A stretch of DNA of 64,000 nucleotides, from contig JAAOMT010000219.1 in assembly GCA_016748015.1 (NCBI GenBank), positions 114,436 to 178,435 of the forward strand, read 5' to 3'. The notes below the pieces were generated by a model. It saw nothing but the letters and a program-made list of their open reading frames with translations. It had not been told where the DNA came from and did no database searches. A program made the translations under genes and the position numbers. Each line of letters starts with the position of its first letter. The first letter of the stretch is position 1. This document shows positions 44,680 through 56,980 of the stretch, in pieces. The stretch is from Geosiphon pyriformis (Eukaryota; Glomeromycota; Glomeromycetes; Archaeosporales; Geosiphonaceae).

Positions 44680-45303
44680 TTATTTTCTTCTTTAATATTA
44701 AGTTTTATCAAAATCTTTATTTTGAATTAAGTCTATTACTTATTTTCTAATATTGTTTGTTTGATTTTATTTCTTATTTTTTTATATTAAGAGTTGTTTA
44801 TTTTTCTCTATTAGTTAATAATTATTGTTTTTATTTCTTGGTATAATAGCATTTCTGAATAATTTTGAAATATGGTGTGTAGTCAGTAAATTGTTTTAAT
44901 ATATAGTCTAGAATTTGTCTTTTTTCTAATAAAATTTTTAATCTGTTGTACTATTTCTTGATTAAATATTTTTTTGAATTTATCAATATATAATTCTTAA
45001 ATATTCAGCTTTTGTTCCAACTAATAATAACAGTATAATATTGGAAGTTGTTTTATTTATAGCTTCTAGTTTTTTTTAATTAGCTTCCTGTTGAAATTAT
45101 TAGTAATATTTTTCCAAAAGTGTTTTTTACTTTTTCTATGACTTTATCTAACTAGTGTTTTATTTGGTTTTGTGGTTGCTAATATAAAGTGTTTCTTATT
45201 TTTTTTTTCTTTTGGTGTTTTGATAGCAAATTGTTTGGTAATTAACGACAATTTTTATGTCTAATTGTTGTTAATTTATGGCCTAGAATAATTGTTGAGC
45301 CAT
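44657..45303 (-). pseudogene. B2 ORF3
   Basis: On the minus strand an ATG at 45303 gives MAQQLF then a stop, QQLDIKIVVNYQTICYQNTK, and later YIDKFKKIFNQEIVQQIKNF and IFQNYSEMLLYQEI. It is colinear with B1 ORF3 and ends at the 3' LTR. Several stops. Shows that ORF3 is a stable part of family B. Confidence 0.6.
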
Positions 45304-45329
45304 TGTGTAAATGTGGTCTGAGATTTTTA

Positions 45330-46810
45330 TTTTTTTTTATTGCTTTTGTTATGTATACTGTGTTTTTATATATTATTCTTGTAAATCAATTTAACATGTT
45401 TGTGTTGATGATTATAATTGGTTCTAAATTTCGTAAAATTTTATCTGATTGGACTAGTATTCATTGTACTTTTAATTGTGAAATATTATTGGTAGATGAT
45501 AATACTATATTGTAATATAGTTTCAGTTAATTTTTATGTACTGCTTTAATTAAAATTTTGTTGTTCTATCTTAATTTATAAGTTTTATTTTCTAAAAATT
45601 TTTTATTGTAAATAGTCTATTCCATTTGGAATCAAATTTTTCACTCTATTGTTTTTTTGTTTTGGTATAATGTAAGAGTACTTTGTCTCTAATTCTAAAT
45701 TCGACTGGTTTATTAGATAATTGGTTATCATGTTGTTTTTTTTGTTTTGTTTGTGACTTTTATATATTATTAACTGCTCTTTGCTTTTTGTTTTTTAAAG
45801 TTTTTATTAAATTATATGTTTTTTTCAACAATGTTCTTTAAAAGTTGGCTTTTGTTATTGGTTTTGTTAGATATGTGTTGATATTTATTTCTATTAATAA
45901 TATTGCTGTTCTACTATAAACAAGTTCAAATAATATTGTTTGTGTAGTATTTTGCTTTATTGTCTAATAAGCAAATAATACTAATGATATAAACAAATCC
46001 CATTTATTTTGGTTTTTTTGGCTGATTTTGGCTATTACTTCACATAATATTCTGTTAAATCTTTTGACTAAGTCATTTGTTTGTAGATAGTATAGTGATA
46101 ATAATAGTCTTTTGATTCCAAATCTTTAACTTAATTCTGTTAATGTTTTTTTTACAAAGTAAGTTCTTTGATCTGATAATAATTTTTTTAAACATTTGTG
46201 TTGACAAATCAAATCTTGATAAACAAATTTGGCTACAGATTTTGTATCTGCTTTTTGAATTGCTTTTACTTCTGGCTATTTTGTAAAATAGTCTATGGTT
46301 ATTGCTATATAACAATTGTTTCTGCTGGTTATTGTTAATGGTCTGACTAAGTCAATTTCAATTCAATCAAATGGTTGTTTCACTTTGATTAGTCATAGTG
46401 ATTTATTAGATCTTGTTTCTCCTTTTTTTTGACAAGCATTACAATTTTGAATATATTGAATAATGTCTAAATATATGAATGATCAATAATATTTTTTTCT
46501 GGTTTTTTTTATGATTGCTTCTTTATAAAAGTGTTTTGCTATTAGATTTAAATACATATTAAATAGTATTGTTTCTTTTTCTGGTTTTGTGATTTTTCTA
46601 AATGGCTAATCTGAATATTTTTTGTTTTTTTAGTATAATATATTTTGGTAAGTGATAAAATATTTTGCTTGTTGTTTTATGTTGTTTTGTTCTTTTTGAG
46701 ATAATTTTTCTTTAAACTATTGGGTATTAATATAATGTTGAAGTTGTTGATATTTTTGTGTATTTATATTTTTGGATTGAAATGTTCTTAAATTTGTTTT
46801 ATTTATAATA
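45330..46810 (-). pseudogene. pol: B2 integrase
   Basis: On the minus strand the order is zinc head (about 46,430: CNAC-type segment), core (IEIDLVRPLTITSRNNCY near 46,350, LLSDQRTYFVK near 46,170, TNDLVKRFNR near 46,080, Glu altered), ATPF/LFELVYSRTAILL near 45,920 and the GPF-type tail near 45,600. The frame at the RNase H/integrase border shows the same +1 step as in B1 (near 46,790). Many stops. Confidence 0.65.
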
Positions 46811-48200
46811 AACTGTTAGCATTTCTATTTTTTTTTCTTTTTTATAATGTATAGTATAATTAAATAATAATAATTTTATTTTCTATCTTGTATGATAATT
46901 GTTTTTAAATTTTTGCTTCTAAATTGATGTCAATCTTTTGTAATCAGTATATACATCAAACTTTTGGCTTAAGTATTTTTTTCATTTAACAACAGCCTAA
47001 TAAATAACTAAGTGTTTTAATATTAGGATTCTATAATTCTTTTCAACTGGACTTAAATTTCTGCTGGTATATGCTATTAAATGTTCTCATCTATCTGCTT
47101 TTTTTTGTGATAATACAACTTCCAATGCTTAACCAGATATATTAATAATAATAATGAATAGCTTGCTATAATCTGAATAAATTAGTACTAGAACTTAAAT
47201 AAGTTTTCTTCTTAAGATATTAAAAGCTTCTTGTTGGGTTTTAGTTTATTTATATTTAACATTTTTTACTTAAAGCTGGTAAAATAGTTGAACCAGTTTG
47301 GAAAAGTTTTGAATAAAATAACAATAATATCTAACAAATTCCAAGAATGCTCTTTATTCTATTAAATTGGTTGATACTAAAAAGTTTTTAACTATTTCAA
47401 TTTTGTCTGAATCTGTTTTAATGTTATTTTTGCTTATAATATGTCACAAAAACTTAAGTTCAGTTTTGCCAAAGAAGCATTTGGTTGTATTTAATTTTAA
47501 TTCAGCTTTTTTTAATCTTTCATACACTTATTGAAGATAATGAAAATAATTATCAAATATCTTTAAGAACATATTGGTGTTGTTCAAGTAGATTACTACT
47601 AATTTCTATAGCAGTCTAGTGTAGACAATTTCTATAAGTTATTAAAAGATAGCTGAAGTATTAGTTAAGCCAAATAACATAACATTAAATTCAAAGTTTT
47701 TTTCTCTGATTGTAAATACTGTTTTTTCCTTATCAGCTAGATTTATAACTACTTGTTAATAACCACTATTTAAGTCTAATTTTGAGAACCATTTCTTTTC
47801 TCCAAAAGCATTGAATAATTCCTAGATCTGTAAAATTAAATAGCTGTCTTTATGAGTAATACTGTTGAGTTTTTAATAGTTTACACAAAAGCAAATTTTT
47901 TTATTTTTTTCTGGATAAGTATTATTAATAATGACTATAGATTTATTGATAATTAAATTAACTTATTGTTCAACATTCAGTTGATTTTTTGTCAAATAAT
48001 CTTATGGCTGGCTGGTAGTACTTTGTATGCTCTTTTTTTGATTGACATTGTATTTTCAGTTTTGATCTGGTGTTAGATAATATCAGTTCTGCCAAATTTA
48101 TTTTTATTGACAAAAATGTTAAATAGTATTTTGAATTACATCTGTTGAAATAAGTTTAAGTTTTCCAAGTTTATTTGCTTTAACTGTTCTGATTATAGCA
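46811..48200 (-). pseudogene. pol: B2 reverse transcriptase and RNase H
   Basis: Minus-strand reading gives the RT order of B1: FIINKSIVIINNTYPEK-type segment near 47,930, WFSKLDLNSGY near 47,780, KTVFTIREKNFEFNVMLFGL near 47,690, VVIYLNNTNMFL (box YLNN, both aspartates lost, 47579-47584), FFGKTELKFL near 47,460 and RNase H down to about 46,810. Inactive. Confidence 0.65.
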
Positions 48201-49936
48201 AATAACATTTTTCTTATCCATATATTGTTTGTGATGTGATATTTATGTATTTACAAAGCTGTAGAAAGTTTAAAATGGTAGTAGATGCTTGATTTTCAAC
48301 TTTAATGCTTAAGTATCTAATAATAGTTCCATTTGGTATTTCTATAGAGTTTTTTGTTATGTTGTAAATTAGAATCTTAATGTGTTTGTTGTTTTTAGCT
48401 AGTATATAGAAATTAATAATGGTAATCTCTTCTAATTCACAAATGTTTGCTTTCATTTCAAAAATTTGGGGTTGTTCTTTTATCTTTCTTTCTATAACTA
48501 TTATATATTGGTCATATAATAAAATAAAAATTAATTAATGAATGAAAATAATTTTTTTCTTATCAATTGTTTTTTTTTCTGTCATATTAATTGGTATATT
48601 TATTTTACTTATTAATTTGAATCTTTTTATCTCTCTTGCTGTAATCCCTAACTTTTCTCTTGTTTTTACTAATATTAACTAAGCTATTTTAACCAAAGGC
48701 AGAAATATTGTCTGTGCTATTTTTTTATTTGATTCAATTATGTATCTCTTTTCTGAGTTATTTTGTAGTATTACAATAATATTTTCTGCATATTCTGCAT
48801 CAATTATTCTTTTTCTGATATTAATTTTTTTTTTTGCTAAACTAAATCTAAAGATTAGTTGAACTATTGTTGTTGTTAGAATTTCTAATGCTATTTTTAG
48901 ATCTATACTGGTGTGTAAATGAGATTCCAATTTGATGACAGTTTTTTCTGAATATCTGAGATCAAATTCTGCATTAGTATTATGTGTATATTCTGGCATA
49001 ATACTTTTATCATTATTACTAAACCATTTTAGTTTTTGTTCTATTAAAAAATTTGAAAGTGCAATATATTGTTTAGAGTTGTAATTGGAGTTTGAATTAT
49101 TATTATCATTGCCATAGTGAACAGAATTGAAACCATTGTTGTTGTTATTATTAGAGTCTAAATTGCAATTGATTTTTGATTTCAATTTTGATGTATATTT
49201 GCTAATTGGTTCTTCTTTTTTAAAGATTAAATAGATTATGTATGATAGATAATTGTAGATAAAGTTACAATTACTACAGTATTCGAAATCATTGGAAATT
49301 AGACAATATTTACATAGTCTTGTGTTTAATTGTTTTAATCTTTGCTTTTGCTCTTTACAAATTAGTGCTAAGTCTTAATAGTGTTCATGGAATTGTTTAA
49401 AATTGTCCATAATATTGTCAATAAAGTCAAAAGTTAGAACAAATTCAGATTCAGGAAGTTTTAGTGAATTATTTTTGATTTTCAGTATTTCACTAGGTAA
49501 AGCACCTTTAGCTTTGGCATTTACTATTCTTTAGATTTCATGTTTATCATGTAAATATTCTTTGTCTCAGTGCTTGTTTTTAAATGACATTAATCAGAAT
49601 TTTTTTTTGTACTCAGTCATTGATTAGAATCATATATTGACACAATTTATCACATGTTTTTTCTTATCTAGGAATGTTGTTCTACATTTTTTTGTTAGAA
49701 AAAATTGTTCTACATGTAAAACAAGATTTATTGTCCTATTTTTTCTGTTGTTTGAGTCATCCAAAGTGTTCAAAGATACATGAATGGCAATAATACTTGG
49801 TTGCTATTGGCCATTTCTTATTATTGCTACAATATGTACTCATTGTTAACAATTTTTTGTCACAATTAATGCATATTAATTTGAGTTAACAATAATTTAG
49901 TTGTCTTAATAATGTAATATTATATAGAATATATGT
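48201..49936 (-). pseudogene. B2 linkers and dUTPase
   Basis: The beta-rich linker is open at 48214-48456 (FYILAKNNKHIKILIYNI, EIPNGTIIRYL). The dUTPase is open at 48679-49185, with an Asn-rich spacer, motif 1 FDLRYS, motif 2 degraded (FRFSLAKKKI), motif 3 IIDAEYAENI (Asp kept) and motif 4 NKKIAQTI. From 49186 to 49936 follows the Cys-rich linker in decayed form, up to the A LTR insertion. Confidence 0.65.
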
Positions 49937-50893
49937 TGTTACTGGAGGTTTTTGGTTTCTTTTTTTGAATGTTGTTAATATTTGTCTGTTGCTAATTTCA
50001 TGTTTTCTGGAAGCAGTTGAATCTTCAATAACTGAATTTATCTTCAAATTATCTTCTATAACTTGAACTGCTGGACTTATAAGTGAAATAATCAATTTTG
50101 TGCCAGTTACTTTATGTAATTACATTATAGTAAATGTCAACTCTTTTCCAGGAATTGCTCATCTAAAAGCTTACTAGAAATGTGTAGTTATTTTGCTGTA
50201 AAAGTTAACTTTTCTACAGGAATCTTGTCTGTAAACTATTCTAATAATTATGATAAGAAAAATAAAATAAAATAAAAGAAATGTAAAAGAAATAGAATTC
50301 TGTCAAGAAAAACATTTTCTATCCAGGCCTGAAATCATTAACAGATTATTGAAATTGGTAGCTAATCAATTTCAAAATATTAGTTTGTGTTGAGGGAATT
50401 TCAAGTGTAATAATCTAAAGAATTTGGTTTTCAAATATTTAATTTTTATTTGAAATATGTAAAAAATGATTTGTTCTAATTAAGATATCTAAAGTAAGAT
50501 ACTATAATAAGATACATTTCTTTGAAAAGAGAAGCTTTTTTTATACAATTTGTTGTAATACTAGTCTTTGAATTTGTACTTTTTTTTTGCTCTAATTTTA
50601 GCAAACTAAAGATACATTTTAGCAAACTACAAATTATTTCTACAAACTATTGATTATTTCGATCAATTTTTATCAATTTCGGCGAATTTTGACTATATTA
50701 AATGATTTAGGGTATTGTGTAATTTGATCATCTTAATTTCTATAATACAAATCGGGTTATTAATTGAATGATGATATTTTATAATTTGATTAAATAATAA
50801 GTAATAATTGAAATGATAATAATATGCTAATTAATAATAGGAATTATAAAAATAATTTCATGTTAATTAATAGCTAAAATTTTACTGATAACA
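49937..50893 (-). repeat. Solo family A LTR inside B2
   Basis: Minus-strand LTR from TGTTATCAGTAAAATTTTAG (50893) to CCTCCAGTAACA (49937). It is flanked by ATGT on both sides (49933-49936 and 50894-50897), a 4 bp target duplication. B2 sequence is continuous across it (spacer and Cys-rich linker, compare B1 13,860-14,170). It keeps several CpG motifs (TTCGGCGAATTTT) and the LTR-terminal frame (50095-49937), so it is young relative to B2. Confidence 0.85.
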
Positions 50894-51600
50894 ATGTTAA
50901 GATGGTAGCTTGAGATTGTTCTTTTTTTCTTTCTTTTCAGGTCAAAATCAGTAATAGTTTATTGTAATTTTTGTTATTTTATAAAACTTGATAAGCTTCC
51001 CAAGTAGGTTTTTTTTCTTCTTTCTCAAATTTTATTAGTAGATGTATAATGACTGGTTTAAAATGGCTACAAGTATTAAGTATTTGAGTTTGTAAATTAT
51101 CTTGAATAAGCTGTAGTTTTTAGATGTTTCAGTCAAGCACAGTATTGGTTTTGGACAGCCAATTATTACTAATAAGAGCTTGATACTGTATAGCTTCTAT
51201 TATAAGAATTTTGATAGATGTTATAATACTATTAACTTCAAATAAGAAGTTATCAATCTTACCAATAAGTGTTTTTATCACTTTATTAGTAGTGATAATT
51301 CTGGTACTGGTAGTATAATCAACTTGATAACCTAATTAGTCCATAAGTTATCATGTAATAATGTCGTCTGCTAATCCATTATTAAAAATTAGTTTAATAG
51401 AGTAGTTATTAACTTTAATATTAGTATATATGGCTGTAATAAGTTTGGTATTGAGAATGATTTTACTAAATAACAGTGTTTTAACTTGGGTTTCCAGTTT
51501 AAAAAGAAATATGGCTGTAAGTAATTTATTTTTAGTAACAGTTGTTAATAAATAATTGTTGATTGGTTTCCAAATTGTTAGATATATTGTCTTTTGGGGT
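50894..51600 (-). pseudogene. pro: B2 protease region
   Basis: On the minus strand the active-site segment reads IKLIFNNGLADDIIT, the counterpart of IKLILDSGSAGSIIT in B1. Asp is Asn (51381-51383) and Ser is Asn (51378-51380). The flap part (IDNFLFEVNSIITSIKIL) follows, then the LLVIIGCPKPILCLTETS region near 51,150, then the K/E-rich spacer. Confidence 0.6.
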
Positions 51601-51979
51601 AACCAGAAAACTTAAATAGCTTTGGAAATTTGGGTTTTGGATGTACTTACTTTTTAAACTTCATTAATGTAATCTTAATGGCTGATTTAATGAACTAGAG
51701 ATTAGTTGGTATATTATTATTGCTAATCTTCAGTTTTGTTGTGTATAAGTAATTTTTGGCTTTTGGTTACTAGTTAACATTTGACTTAAATTTTGTGGCA
51801 GTGCTTAAATTGGTAGTATTTGATAGATGATTTGTAATTATGGCTAATAGATAGTTTATGGTTATGGTTGATAGATAACTGGTGCTAAAATTTGATATAC
51901 TAAAAGTGAGTATATTAATTGTTGCATCATTGGGGTGTAATAAAATTAATATGGTTCCTGATTTTAAGTGTAATTTGGA

Positions 51980-53245
51980 GTTTGAAACTGGCAATTAAGG
52001 TTTCAATATTAATTTTTCAATTATTGGTTATTTAATCTTGTACAGCAGTCTAATTTTAAGTGTTTTTATTTATTACAATAGTGACAGATATGCATTTTTT
52101 GCTGCCATAATTGGTTGATTAATAAGAATAATAGATGCAATTAACTTTGAAAACAATTGGAGTTTTCTTAATTATCATAATATTGAAAAAATTGATAGAT
52201 TGTTTAATTGTTAGCTAAATATTTGTTAATTTTCTGATTAATGATTTCACCAAATTACTTTAATTTGATATCTAATTCAAATAATCTATTTATTACTAAG
52301 TTGATGATTTGGACATGGTTGGCTTTGAGTTTGGCTAATTTGAATGTGAATTACTACATTTTAAAAAGTAGTTAAGTACATTGGGCATATTCATTGTAAT
52401 AAGTTACTGTATAATCTGCAGATAAACTGGTTCAAAATTTGTGTTTTGGTAAAGTAGTTAGCTTATATTGTCTGTATTTGGTACAGATTTCTGTAGAAGC
52501 ATTCTAAATAAATAGTAACTGCTTTAGTTTTATCTTGTTTAAGTGTAATAAAACTAGTTAATAATTTATTAATGCTATTGTAATTACTGAAGTATTGTAG
52601 AAATACAGTTTTAAACATGTTAAAAGTTTGTGGCTTGTTGACAAAATTCTAATACTATAAGTTAATAGTATTCTGTAAGAAGTAAAAAATAGCTTGAAGG
52701 ACTTTGGGGTCATCTCAATTATTGACTGTAATCATCTTAGCAATGTCATTTAATCATGTTTGGATATTGTTCTCTTTACTAGTAAATTTCTTCAGTTTGA
52801 CAATAAATGTGTATGCTATTAGTGCTAATTGTTGTTGTTGTGGTAATAATTGTGAAGGCTGTTGTTGTAATAGTATAATTGATACAACTACTGGATTAAT
52901 CATAATAATTGGAGATAAGTCTTACTAAATAATAGAAGTGGAATTTGGATTGTTCAAGTTTTCTGGAGTTTGAATAATCAAAGTTTATATTTCCAGATTA
53001 TTTGAAATCAGATTTTAATTACTGTTTTCCTGATTATTGTCTTCTTCTTCTTCTGAATTGATATCTTCTCAATGACTATTAGATCTAAAATCTGGTTAAG
53101 ATGACAGCAATTGAAATTTTGATGGTATTGTTGATTGCAATCTAAATTTTTCAAAGAAATTACTGTAGATTCCTAATAATTTGGCTTTTTTTTGATTATT
53201 TTGAAACAGAACTCGAAGTAATGATGTTTTTACAGTTAATGATAA
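51980..53245 (-). pseudogene. gag: B2 gag, main part
   Basis: Continues from the D insertion. Minus-strand order: FRLQSTIPSKFQLLSS, an acidic EEEEDNNQENS stretch, LLQQQPSQLLPQQQQLALIA, KKFTSKENNIQTWLNDIAKM, VLQAIFYFLQNTINL, TFNMFKTVFLQYFSNYNSIN, LAKLKANHVQIINLVINRLF and a decayed zinc knuckle (MHICHYCNK, about 52,095). This is the central domain that B1 has lost. Confidence 0.65.
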
Positions 53246-53341
53246 TGTTATAATTAAAACTCATACTTTTTATTAGTTATTATATATATTAGTCATTAAT
53301 GTCATATAATTAGCCACTCTATTTTTAGATAGTAATTATTA

Positions 53342-53461
53342 ACCTAATCAATAATCTGACTATTGACTTGATCATTGACCTGATTATTGATCTGATCAAT
53401 AACCAAATTATTGACCTGATCATTGATTTGATAATTAATCTAATCATTAATCTAGTTATTG
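53342..53461 (+). repeat. 12 bp minisatellite in D LTR, ten units
   Basis: Ten consecutive units near ACCTGATCATTG, for example ACCTGATTATTG (53378), ATCTGATCAATA (53390), ACCTGATCATTG (53414) and ATCTAGTTATTG (53450). Most contain the palindrome-like TGATCA. The right LTR has only about two units (60425-60448). The array sits 15 bp upstream of the TATA-like box. Confidence 0.85.
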
Positions 53462-53476
53462 ACTATTTTTAATAAC

Positions 53477-53484
53477 TATATAAG
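53477..53484 (+). promoter_or_regulatory. TATA-like box of D 5' LTR
   Basis: TATATAAG in AACTATATAAGCAATGAGTC. The right LTR has the same box at 60464-60470 (GCTATATAAATAATAAGTC). Both lie just downstream of the 12 bp repeats. Confidence 0.5.
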
Positions 53485-54011
53485 CAATGAGTCTCTTAGC
53501 CATAGAAAAACATAATCAAAATAATGAAATAAAACTCACTATCAATTACTTCCTCTTATATTGCTTATTTTTTTTCTTTATCTTTAAGTATCTAAATATC
53601 TTAGGATAAAAGATTACTTGTTGGTATTTACATACTTTATCTTTTTCTTTTTTTGATTTGTATTGTTAGAATTAATCTGAAAAGTGATTGTTTGCTCTTG
53701 TGATTTATTGAATAAAAAAATATTTGAAAAGCACAACAATATTTGTTATTGATTCTAAAAATTGTCAAGTTAAAGCATAGAATAATAGCAGCAGTATTAT
53801 TTTGTTAACAATTATAAACTATTCCTCTATTTTCAGATTTTCAGAAAAGATTTACAACTGTAATTTTTATAAAACTGATCACATATATTAAATCCTTACT
53901 TATTCAATTTACTCCCTTATTGTAATTTTTTTTTTGATTATTTTTATTATCCTAAAATCTTGTTCTCTTTTGCTATCTATTAGCTTGTTACTTTAACCTA
54001 TAACATAAAAG

Positions 54012-54027
54012 TGGTGCTCCTTATAAG
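54012..54027 (+). other. Primer binding site of D
   Basis: TGGTGCTCCTTATAAG, six bases after the LTR end. The first seven bases equal those of the A, B and E PBS. Confidence 0.6.
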
Positions 54028-54057
54028 ATTGTCAAAATTCACTTTGTTCTTTATTGT

Positions 54058-55690
54058 ATGAGTGATTATTTATACTTGTTACAACAATTAGAAAAATATT
54101 TTGAAACACACAACAAAAACAATCTAGACTTTATTGAACTTAATTTTTTGTTCTTCTGCTTGATTTGCTTTCTTATTGAAAAACAATCCAGTAGACAATT
54201 CTAAAACTTTTGAAATTGGTTCCTAAACAAGCATTTAGCTAAAATCTACACAGTTTATACAACTTATTACTTTGATTAAGCTTATTTTAAAGACAACTTT
54301 GAAGAAAAAAACAACAGCATCAATCAGCTTTTATACTCCACAATCTTTAAACAACAGCCTTCTAATTCTGAATACCTAAATTACCAAGTTCATATTTGGA
54401 TTGCTGCCCATTAGCTAGCTGAAACTTTCTTTAAAACAGAAGAAGAAAGCTATTAAACAGTTTCTGTTTTTGATTTTTTTTCAAGTGAATCAGAACATTT
54501 CACACAAATAGTTACTTCTAAACCAATAGCTAATAACTTTATACAACAAAACATTCTGGCTGCCCTCTAAGACATATAAACTGCTTTAGAACAAAGAAAC
54601 AATATCCTATTATCTTTATTCAGAAGTAATACATAAGACCTAATTGAATGATTAAATGATTTTAAAAGAGCAGTCACTGCCAATTAATATAATGCTGAGT
54701 ATAAGTTCCAAATCATTGGTGGCTATCTCCAAAGCTCTTCTACTACTTGATTTTTACAAAAAACCAATGCTAGTGCTTACCAAAAAATTATTAGATAGAC
54801 ACCAACAAATGCTAAAAAAAAACATCTCTTTTACAACCCAGTTTGAAACTAAATTTAGAACTTCCATTTTAATTTCAAAATAGTATATAAAATTAGAAAA
54901 AAAAATCCAAAGTTCTAGTAAAGTTGTGATTAAATATGCCAAAGCAATCAGAAAACTAATTAAATAAGTAGACTTTGGAAGAAATTAGACAGAAGAGCAG
55001 AAAATTTACTCTTTTATAAAAGAATTAAGAACTGATTTTTTATATGCTTTTTTGCCCCTCTTAGCCCTAAAAGATAATCTCATAATAGATATGGCTATTG
55101 AATTTGTTTAACAAATTGAAAACAACCAAAGGATGCATCTGAAATCTACACTTCTAGTTTTTGCTCCTGCTTTTGTTATGACTCCTGTTTTCCAAATAAC
55201 TATTATCTCTTTTGTTGCCCAAACTCAAGACCTAAATAAACAATTAATAGATAAACTTATAGCCAATCTTGTCTAATTACTGGAACTCTTAACTTAAGCA
55301 GTCAAAGATAACTAGCAGCTACAAAAACCCAAATTTGAATCCCATTTTAATTAGTTTTAGCAACTCTTTTATCAAAGACAACAAAATTATGGTCCATCTG
55401 TGTATTATTGTTGTGGATTGACTGGACACTTTTCCAGAGATTGCAACAATTTTCCATTGCTTCTTCCAATTTCTAAAAACAATAACAATTAAAACAACAA
55501 AACTATTAACAACAATATTTCTAATTAAAAGTCCAATCATGTTAACATCAATTTTTTTGGAGAGAATTCTCTAGTTGAAGCCACTGTTTATCAGTTTTTA
55601 AACTAGTAAGCACACCTTTAAAGAGTGAAAGTGCAAACCAACCAGAAAAAAACCTCTTTTATGTTTTTAATCTAATTGATAATAACTATA
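54058..55690 (+). pseudogene. gag: D gag with zinc knuckle
   Basis: ATG 54058 gives SDYLYLLQQLEKYFETHNKN. Later segments read LNYQVHIWIAAH, SSESEHFTQIVTSKPI and ALEQRNNILLSLFRS; the middle part is shifted between frames. A decayed CCHC knuckle (YYCCGLTGHFSRDC, about 55405-55446) has Tyr in place of the first Cys, which a TGT to TAT change explains. It shows little resemblance to A or B Gag apart from the knuckle. Confidence 0.6.
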
Positions 55691-55692
55691 AC

Positions 55693-56440
55693 ATGAATAA
55701 ATTAACAATCAACACCTCTGAATTAATCAGAAAAAAAAAAAAAGCCAAGATTAATTTCGTTCTAGATCCAAACAAAGCATCTATATTAACTGCTGATAAC
55801 AATGAATCACTAAAGGCTAAAGTTTTTAAAAATTTTCTACAGTTAGAACTCCCAAAAATAGTACAAAAATTTGGTTCTTATTTTGTTGTTAAAAATCTTA
55901 TGGAAACTCCAGTTCACATTATCTTTGGTCAATTAATAATTCATTCACAATTTAGAAAAAACCTTTGCAAATTTCTGATTCCAAAGAAAAAGACACTAAA
56001 AACCAACAAGTGCTCTTATCAAGCTGAATTTGCTAATAACAGCAATGTTACCCTTCTCATTTGCAAAGCCCAAGTGGCTGGTTACTTTATTGACTTGATT
56101 TTAAACAGTGGATTATTTGTTAGTGTAATTGCCAAACACTTTCTGGAAGTCATTAGAAAAAAGATTAATGAATTTTCCACCCAATTTATGACCAATGTAT
56201 ATAGTAACAAAATAAAAGGTCTGGACATAGCTAAAGCTATTCTTGTTCACATCAATAGCATTAGCATTAAAACTAACATAAAAGTATTTGAAGCAAAAAA
56301 GTACACCATAATTGTTGGCAATAAGTAGTTCAAAAAAGCCAAAGTATTACTTGACTATAAACTTTGTAAATTAACTATCAGATGTGATAAGAAGCCTATT
56401 GTGATTAAATACTATCATTAGACAACTTCTCTAGTACTCA
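55693..56440 (+). pseudogene. pro: D aspartic protease region
   Basis: Frame 1 is open for 211 codons (55693-56328). The N-terminal part (INFVLDPNKASILTADN and onward) is a linker; the protease is near residues 110-205: LICKAQVAGYFIDLILNSGL, then VSVIAKHFLEVIR, GLDIAKAILVHINSISI and YTIIVGNK followed by TAG (Trp expected). The active-site D-S-G is N-S-G (AAC 56104-56106). The frame goes on past TAG to a run of 13 A (56507-56519), after which the next domain is in the +1 frame. Confidence 0.75.
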
Positions 56441-56467
56441 AACAGAATCAAGAAGATAAGCAATCAG

Positions 56468-56980
56468 ATGAATCAAATAATAAAAAGAGTAATAAAAAAA
56501 AAGATCAAAAAAAAAAAAACTGCTGAACTTGTCTATACTATCTTCACCAACAATGACAAGTCATTAGATAATATCAAAGCTGATAGAAAAGAAATCATTG
56601 TAAATGGTAAGCTAATTTGCTGGCTCTACTATGATATTCTCAGAAAAACTTTTGATAGAAAACCTGACAAGAAAGCAAAATACAGTTATTGGTAACATAA
56701 TTTTTGTGTTTGGTGCTGGTGCAATAAACCTTTGTATTCTTTTAGTAATGAATACAAGTCTTGTCTAATCTATTACAAAGATTGGAAACCAATTAGTTTA
56801 ATACTCAGAAAAGAAATAAAAGAAATACAGAAGTTTTTTGAAAATCAACTATCTAAGATCCAATTACTTGTAATAGAACAAAGAAAACTCCCTTTTAAAG
56901 AAAGAAAAATAAACATTGAAAATCTGTTGGTTAGAAATAGCCTAGTTATCTCAAAAGAAAGTAATACTTCTAAATAAACT
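56468..56980 (+). pseudogene. D linker with Cys cluster before RT
   Basis: Frame 2: AELVYTIFTNNDKSLDNI, IIVNGKLICWLYYDILRKTF, stop, HNFCVWCWCNKPLYSFSN, CLIYYKDWKPISLI and a charged helical part to TAA about 56977. The CVWCWC cluster is in the place of the Cys-rich linker of A and B, but no dUTPase motif follows. Confidence 0.5.

Larger units (their letters stand above)
53246..54005 (+). repeat. D 5' LTR
   Basis: It starts TGTTATAATTAAAACTCATA and ends TTTAACCTATAACA. A 12 bp tandem repeat (53342-53461) and a TATATAAG box (53477-53484) mark the promoter region. It is about 95 bp longer than the right LTR because of the extra 12 bp units. Confidence 0.85.

Noticed and set aside
44544-44750. 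Hydrophobic plus-strand frame of 68 codons
   Set aside because: T-rich antisense of the B2 LTR U3; composition explains it.
46073-46315. Minus-strand frame of 80 codons
   Set aside because: It is another frame of the B2 integrase; the same shadow (KSNSKSR...) exists over the B1 integrase core.
52704-52928. Plus-strand frame of 74 codons rich in Cys and Asn
   Set aside because: It is antisense to the Q-rich part of B2 gag (LLQQQPSQLLPQQQQ); the Cys codons are the reverse of Gln/Asn repeats.
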